Shown piece after piece: positions 17,873 through 23,290 of a DNA stretch of 23,290 nucleotides. The translations under genes and the position numbers were made by a program. The stretch is from Stephanodiscus triporus (taxonomy: Eukaryota > Bacillariophyta > Thalassiosirophyceae > Thalassiosirales > Thalassiosiraceae), in NCBI GenBank assembly GCA_036939755.1, contig JALLAZ010000140.1:1-23290 (forward strand), in the 5' to 3' direction. Below the pieces are notes generated by a model that was not told where the DNA came from, ran no database searches, and worked only from the letters and a program-made list of their open reading frames with translations. Each line of letters opens with the position of its first letter. The first letter of the stretch is position 1.

Positions 17873-20800
17873 ATGGCCCCCGAACGTCGGCTCATCCCCC
17901 CGGACCACGACGCGCGATGCACGTCCAACGTCGTGGGCGTGATCCCGCCCAAGGTCCGCGATTTCCTCGCCGCCGTCGCCTCCGCGAGCGGCGCACGCGA
18001 CGATCGCGACGGAGACGAAATCCCCGCACGACGACGACGTCCGCCGCCGCCGCCGCCGACGCGACGAGGGCGAGTCGACGACCATTCCAGCGGGGCCTCC
18101 TTCCTCCTTGGTCGCGACGACGATAACGACAACGACGAGGTGGTGGTTGTGTGGGAGCACTCCGCCCAGACGCCGAACGAGGAGCTGATCGCGCCGACGT
18201 CGGGGGTGTACGCGAGGTTGGTACATCCGGAACAACATCGACCCGACGACGACCTTGCTGGCCGACGCGACCTCCTGGTGGCGTGCCTCGGACCCGATCC
18301 CGATGACGATGACGATGATGACGACGACCTCGCGGCCGTGCGCGGCGGCGGCGGGGGCGGGGGCGATCGTCGTCTTCGAAGTCGTCGCGCTCGCGGCGGC
18401 GGCGGCGGCGGTCACTCGCACTCCTCCTCCTCCCCCCGTCGGGCGTACGTCGCGAGTCCCTCCACGGGGGTCCTGTGCTTATGGATCCTGGACGACGACC
18501 ACGACTACGACTACGATAACGACGACGACAACGACCATCGCGCGAGGACGAGGGGGGGGGCCGCGAAAGCGACGGGGGGGGGCGGCGGCGGCGACTGCGC
18601 CCGTACTACGACGAAAGAGTGCGACGCGTCCGTGCGACTCAGGCTCCGCGACGGCGAATGCCTGACCGCGCTCGTACCGATCGATGTTGCGAATAACGAC
18701 GACGACGTCGTGCCGGGACGACGACGACGACGCGGACGACGATTACGATCGTCCGACCCCTGGCTCCTAGCATCGACCAACCGCGGTCGCGTTTGGAAGG
18801 TCCGGACGACGTACCGCCCGATGACGCTCCACGCGAGGCTCGTCGGGGTCGGCGCGATCGGCGGCGGCGGGGACGCCACCGCATTCGTCGTCCCGGCAAC
18901 AACCACGAAGGCCGTCGGGGTCGTGAGGGGCCTGTACAATTACCTAACCACGCCGTCCAAGACGAGGGACGGGGGGGGAGGGGGAGACGACGGGAACGCG
19001 ACATCGAGGACGGGCGGGCCCGACGACGAATACGACGCGGACGACGCGGACGACGACGACATTGTGGCGCTTGTACCGTTCCCGCGGACGACGACGACAA
19101 TGACGACGAATGTCGTCGCATCGTCGTCGTCGTCGTCGTCAAGGGGGGACGAGGGAGGGAGGAAGAGTCCCGGTAGGGGCCCGGCGGGGACCGCGCCACC
19201 GCGCAAGCAGCAGCGACTGCATCCGTCATCGTCGCGCGTCGACGTACCGCCGAAAAATTCTCTCGCGCGATTCGTCTCGGTGACGTCGTCGATGGCGCTG
19301 ACGGAGTGGATCGTGTCCACGTCGGACGACGACGAGGTCGACGGCGTCGCACGGCGCGAGGGACGCGCCTCGCGCACCACGCGCCCGTTCCCGCGCCGGC
19401 GCGACGGCACCCTGGACCTGTCGGCCCTCCTCCCACCCCCGCCGAGATTGGAAGACGACGACGACGACGCCTCCGCCGCCGCCGCCGCGACGGGGGGGGG
19501 GGAGGGGATGGAAGCTGACCCCCTCGTGGGATATCGCCGACTGGACGTACTCGCTCCCCCCGTCATCGCGGGGGACGGCGCGTCGATGCTCTTCGTGATA
19601 CGCGTCGCCAGGGACGACGACGACGACGACGACGACGACGTCGACGGGTCCGCCACGCGCGCGTACGTCGTTAGGATCGGCCTGGTTCCGGGCGGGGCGC
19701 CGTACTACGTCGTGGACGCGGCGTGGCTCGATCGGCATTCCGGACCGTCCCTCTCGAACTCGGACGGGCTGGCGTGCGTCGGACTGGCGGTCGCCGAGGA
19801 GGAGGAGGACGAGGGGGGGACGGTAGGTCCCGGGGACGACGACGACGACGACGACGGCGCGATCGTCGTAGGCGGCTCGGTGGCGTACGTCGGATTTGGA
19901 CCCCGGGGCGATCGCGGCGGCGCGGGAGGAGGGGAGGGGGGAGGGAGGCAGTTTCCGGTGACCGTGTCGGCGATACACTTCCCCCGGGTAGGCGTCGCGA
20001 CGACGAGAGAGCGACGGCGGCAACCGCGAGTCAAGGACTTGGACCTCCATTCGAGCATCGTGCCCGCAGTCGTACGCGACTCAATGAGCTACGATCCCCT
20101 CACGGGAGGGTGCGTCTTCTTGGCCACGACAGGACTGCTGTGCGGGGCCCATGTACGCTTTCCGATCGTCGCTCGACGGCGGCCTGCATCGTCGTCGTCG
20201 GCATACGGGCCGCCGAACGATCTTCTTCGACCCATGTCGTCACTCCTCCTCCTCGCCCAGGACGAGGCTGTACTGACGATCAAATCCCACCTCCAGTCGT
20301 CGTTCCGCCAGTACCTCATCAAGCTGAAGGAGGGCGGCGGCTGCGGCGGTAATTCCGCGCGCGCCGTCGTGGCCCCGTCCGTCGGGACCTGTCCCTCCCG
20401 CGTCCTTTCGGCCGCGGTGGTGCTTGCGTCGAACGATTACGCGTGCGCACCCGGCGGCGCGGCGTTCTCGTCCGGGATCGCCAAGATCGGCGGCGGCAGT
20501 CCGGTGACTGCCCTTCGCGACAAGCTCCGGCTGCACAGGGACTTCGTCACCTTCCTTGTCCACGCAGGAGCCTACCGCAGGGTGTCGACCGCGGGGAGGG
20601 TCCGTCTGAGGGATCATGGGGAGTTGATGACGGCGACAAGGGCCATGTTGATCGAGTGCCAGGGTCATTTCTCCAAAGCGGAAGCCGCCATTGGAAGAGG
20701 AGGAGGAGGAGGTCGAGGAGAAGGAGACACTGTCAGACGAAGCGAGCTGGCGCGAGCGCGACAGATGGTAATGTCTGCCCTGGAGGGGGCATCCGATGAT

Positions 20801-22451
20801 GTCACGGCCCTCCCCCACCGATGGGCCGGGTTGCAACAACTCGCGTACTCCAGCGGCAACTCGCCGCTATTTGGGAACGGCATTTTCCTTCTATTGACCT
20901 CTGCATCCATTTGCGAGGGCATCGGGCAAGCTCTCCGCTATCGCCAAAATGAATCTGGTCCCCTGTATGATATTCCGAGTTACGACTCTTCGTCGTCGAC
21001 ATCGACGAACAATTTGCCGTGGACTTCGTCAACTTCAATTTTGGATGTGCTCTTTGCGCAATTGCGGTCTATTCAACAGTGGGGCGAATCCATCCTTTCC
21101 ACCAGCGTGGACTATGAAACGGAAAAGGCAAACTTGCGACGGTACGTGGAGGATCTGTCCGCGTCCGCTCTTTCCGGGCATCGTGACGCTCTATCGCGTG
21201 AAGAGCCCGACAAAGACGTTGCATTGAAATCGTCGTATGAGGAAGTCAAGTCTTTGGCCGTGACTCTCTTGCGAAAATTCGCGAACGATCAGGGGGATGA
21301 CCTAGTGGCATTGCAAACAAGTCTGGAACATTCTCACTTTGAGGGAATCGTTCAGATTTGTCATGACCATCGACAGAGCTGGAGATTTCAAGGACCTTTT
21401 GCCGACCACAAAGCGGATGAACGATACGATCTTCAGCGGATGATCATCAATTCGTCGTCGGATTCGTCCTACGCGCACTTACACCAAACGCGTGACCATA
21501 GAACGGGTTTGTCCTTTTGCAGCTATGTATTGCGCTGGTATGCGGATCGAGGGATCTTTCCCGAAGGTGAGCGAATTGCTTCGTTTTTGCAAATTTAGTT
21601 GACACACAATCTTTATTGTTTCTAACGTATATTTATTATAAATCGGGCATGTGGCAGTTTTTGAACTGGGCAAGCATTGCCACCACGATTTGACAAGATA
21701 CGTTCGTAACGACGAGAGGCTGTCAAACTTGGCGTGGATACAGCACCTACGTGTTGGTGGACACGAACAAGCGACCGTTGGCTTGCTGGGCCTTACATCT
21801 CCGGTACTCTTTGGCAAAGAATCAGTGATGAGTCTATGGGAAAAAGATCAAATGTTGAGCCTTGCCAAGTTGTCTAACAAACTCGCCGGTGCCAAGTCTG
21901 CAAGCCGTACAACGGCACATGACCAAAGGACAAAGACGATCGAAAACAGCCTAACCCTCGTATCTGCTCAACGGATCCTCCAAGAGGATGCTGAGTTTGG
22001 GGATGAAATCGCCCTGAATGAGAACGAAATTCTAAGGCTCGCCGTGGAAAAGATACAATCATCCCAAGATATAGATGAGATCAAGAGGTTTGCCATCTGT
22101 GGACTGTCAGTTGCTTCGGCAAAGTCACCTGACCAGTTTGAGGCTATGGCCAGCGATGCTTCCTCCATTTGGCACGCCGTGATTCAGGCGGACATTGACA
22201 AATGGCAAAATGTCGCGAATGTGAATAACATGGCGGTGGGGGGGATAGATGAGGAAGAACTGATACATATTGTAGAGGGAACTGCATTTGTAGGCGTCCT
22301 GTACGATTTCATTACTACTTCGGGAGGGGAAATGCAGAGTGTGGGATTTGGTTGTGAGCATGTAAGAAATCAAGTCATGCACGCATTAGGATCCGATGAA
22401 TTGGCGAAGGTACTAATGCTTTCGGCTGATGTTGTAGCAGCTGCAAAATGA
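17873..22451 (+). CDS. NUP133: Nup133-like nucleoporin, two exons
   Basis: Probably the Nup133-type scaffold subunit of the nuclear pore Y-complex. Exon 1 is 17873-21566 and exon 2 is 21658-22451; the 91-base intron (GTGAGC, TCTAAC, CAG) joins FPE to VFELGKHCHH in frame. Total 1,495 residues, against about 1,150 in animals. The first 800 or so residues resemble a beta-propeller with WD-like strands (PWLLASTNRGRVWKVRTTY, TGVLCLWILDD) interrupted by long Asp, Gly, Ser and Arg runs. The helical C-terminal half includes HRDFVTFLVHAGAYRR and, in exon 2, NLAWIQHLRVGGHEQATVGL followed by KDQMLSLAKLSNKLAGAK, matching the Nup133 C-terminal pattern of a WIH-type helix followed by a K-LLSLSKL helix. GC content and low complexity drop sharply after about 20.9 kb. 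Without splicing the frame would stop at 21598. Nup155 is the main alternative because both share the propeller-helix plan. Confidence 0.78.
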
Positions 22452-22480
22452 TCAGTCGGGTGTGATGATTTAGCTGTCTC

Positions 22481-22698
22481 CTTATAATACCTAAAGTGAA
22501 GTAAACCTCACCGGAGGAGTAGTCGTCTCCACTATTTCACCCGAGATTTCACACAATGTCTTCAGCAGCAACTGAGCTCTCCAACGATTGGCGTAGCGGG
22601 ATCGATGCGACCCGTACCAGTTTTGCATCGTGCAGCTACATGTCAGCTGGAATACGTCCAGGAATGGGTGTTCGGGTTGATTGGGAGCGAGGTACGGA
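22481..22698 (-). pseudogene. Inverted partial copy of esterase-like gene 3' end
   Basis: The reverse complement repeats the last codons and 3' flank of the gene ending at 13348. Compared with the source it has a 6-base loss in the codons for the CSYDG segment and a 1-base loss just before the stop, which removes the original termination frame. The 5' portion of the gene, including the GDS block, is absent. It begins only 29 bases after the nucleoporin stop, so it lies in that gene's 3' UTR in antisense orientation. Confidence 0.85.
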
Positions 22699-22991
22699 GA
22701 AGTGTGATATGCGCTGGTGCTTGTACCGCAAAGAACTCTATCCTTGAGCCCCTTCTTCTATGATTCAACACGTGGGAAACAGTCTGCTAGATAAGAATAA
22801 GGAAATTTATCTAGTCTTTTTCATTCCCCCTGAATAGAATTCACTTCTTCCACTCCGCTCCCGGCCACGGCAAATTGAAACTGAACTGAATCTCAGCTGA
22901 ATCGTACATATATCATATCTTCTCTCCTAACCCTAACCATCAACTCCCGACACACTCGCACAACTCTTCTGCTCTATCTTCTCTCAACATC
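22699..22991. promoter_or_regulatory. Upstream region of KCTD/BTB gene
   Basis: No gene is seen in these 293 bases. They include a pyrimidine-rich stretch at 22915-22991 leading to the ATG and a short telomere-like CCTAACCCTAACC at about 22926-22938. Promoter function is inferred from position. Confidence 0.5.
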
Positions 22992-23290
22992 ATGTCGAAC
23001 GCAACAAAGACTGTCAAGTTCAATGTCGGAGGGAGGCACTTCGAGCTATCGCGTGCTCTCATCGACGGCCATTCCGAGACAGTGCTCGGAAAACTTTTTT
23101 CCGACAACTGGAACGATGACCAGGACAAGGCCGTGTTCATTGATAGAGACGGTGACATCTTCGCTCACGTTCTGAACTACCTTGCTATGGAAGGTGAGCT
23201 GATTTCCTTTTCATTGAAAGTAAACACCCAGTGTAGGGTCAGTATGGCCGAGTGGTTAGATGGACACTTGATTTTTTCGAGGTCCTGGGA
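22992..23290 (+). CDS. KCTD-type BTB/POZ (T1) domain protein, first exon, cut by right edge
   Basis: Exon 1 runs from the ATG at 22992 to 23193, followed by a GTGAGC donor at 23194. The encoded start (MSNATKTVKFNVGGRHFELS, then VLGKLFSDNW, VFIDRDGDIFAHVLNYL) is the potassium-channel tetramerisation BTB fold: the FNVGG strand near the N-terminus and the FIDRDG-x-F-x-H-x-LNYL block at about residues 47-64. Such proteins usually form oligomers and often serve as cullin-3 adaptors; no channel part is visible. The rest of the gene lies beyond the window. 23194-23290 is read as intron 1 and contains a tRNA-like sequence. Confidence 0.82.
   Translation, partial: MSNATKTVKFNVGGRHFELSRALIDGHSETVLGKLFSDNWNDDQDKAVFIDRDGDIFAHVLNYLAMEGELISFSLKVNTQCRVSMAEWLDGHLIFSRSW
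23238..23290 (+). tRNA. tRNA-like sequence (5' part), inside KCTD intron, cut by right edge
   Basis: TGGCCGAGTGGTTA at 23245-23258 is the D-arm and A-box sequence typical of class II (Leu/Ser) tRNAs, preceded by a 7-base candidate acceptor strand GTCAGTA. The following anticodon arm is poor: ACTTG and CGAGG pair at four of five positions around an ATTTTTT loop, which lacks the usual purine after the anticodon. GTCCTGGGA at the edge could begin a T arm. It may be a degenerate tRNA or the head of a tRNA-derived SINE; the B box and 3' acceptor strand are outside the window. Confidence 0.4.

Noticed and set aside
17657..20839. Several long minus-strand and alternate-frame ORFs opposite the nucleoporin gene
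   Set aside because: GC-rich repetitive triplets remove stop codons from all frames; their products are low-complexity shadows without motifs.
22556..22747. 63-codon plus-strand ORF
   Set aside because: It is the antisense reading of the inverted esterase-like fragment.
1..23290. CRISPR array, prophage or bacterial operon structure
   Set aside because: No regularly spaced repeats were seen; genes carry spliceosomal introns and lie in alternating orientation, so the DNA is eukaryotic nuclear.

Overview
The window looks like nuclear DNA of a photosynthetic stramenopile, most likely a diatom. The reasons are spliceosomal introns of about 57-130 bases with GTGAGT/GTAAGT-type donors, a housekeeping set of eukaryotic genes (PRMT5, a Nup133-type nucleoporin, a KCTD-type BTB protein), a probable bipartite plastid presequence on a helicase, and acidic low-complexity coding runs. 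The species cannot be named from the sequence alone.

Layout. 1-4683: the right part of a DIRS-like (tyrosine-recombinase) retrotransposon, cut by the left edge, with an RT-RNase H ORF overlapping a zinc-finger/tyrosine-recombinase ORF. 4684-5546: no gene recognised; it holds the element's possible right flank and the promoter of the next gene. 5547-8807 (+): an 11-exon sodium:solute symporter with a 22-nt microexon, a Cys-rich extracellular insert and a heptad-repeat tail. 8978-12124 (-): PRMT5 in three exons. 12320-13348 (+): a membrane-anchored SGNH/PC-esterase-type protein in two exons, divergent from PRMT5. 13562-17224 (-): a UvrD/PcrA-type SF1 helicase with two tandem C-terminal modules and a likely plastid-targeting leader. 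17873-22451 (+): a Nup133-like nucleoporin in two exons. 22992 to the right edge (+): first exon of a KCTD/BTB protein, with a tRNA-like sequence starting in its first intron.

The genes are not an operon; they alternate in divergent and convergent pairs. What ties 8.9-22.7 kb together is local duplication. The 5' end of PRMT5 (about 11.79-12.06 kb) recurs, indel-ridden, directly upstream of the helicase (about 17.23-17.49 kb). The 3' end of the esterase-like gene (13181-13410) recurs inverted just after the nucleoporin stop (22481-22698). The helicase C-terminus is itself an internal duplication. The 5' parts of PRMT5 and of the nucleoporin gene are very GC-rich and full of GAC/GTC-type triplets, while their 3' parts are not. 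All splice sites, motif assignments and homologies were read by eye; no search or alignment program was run.
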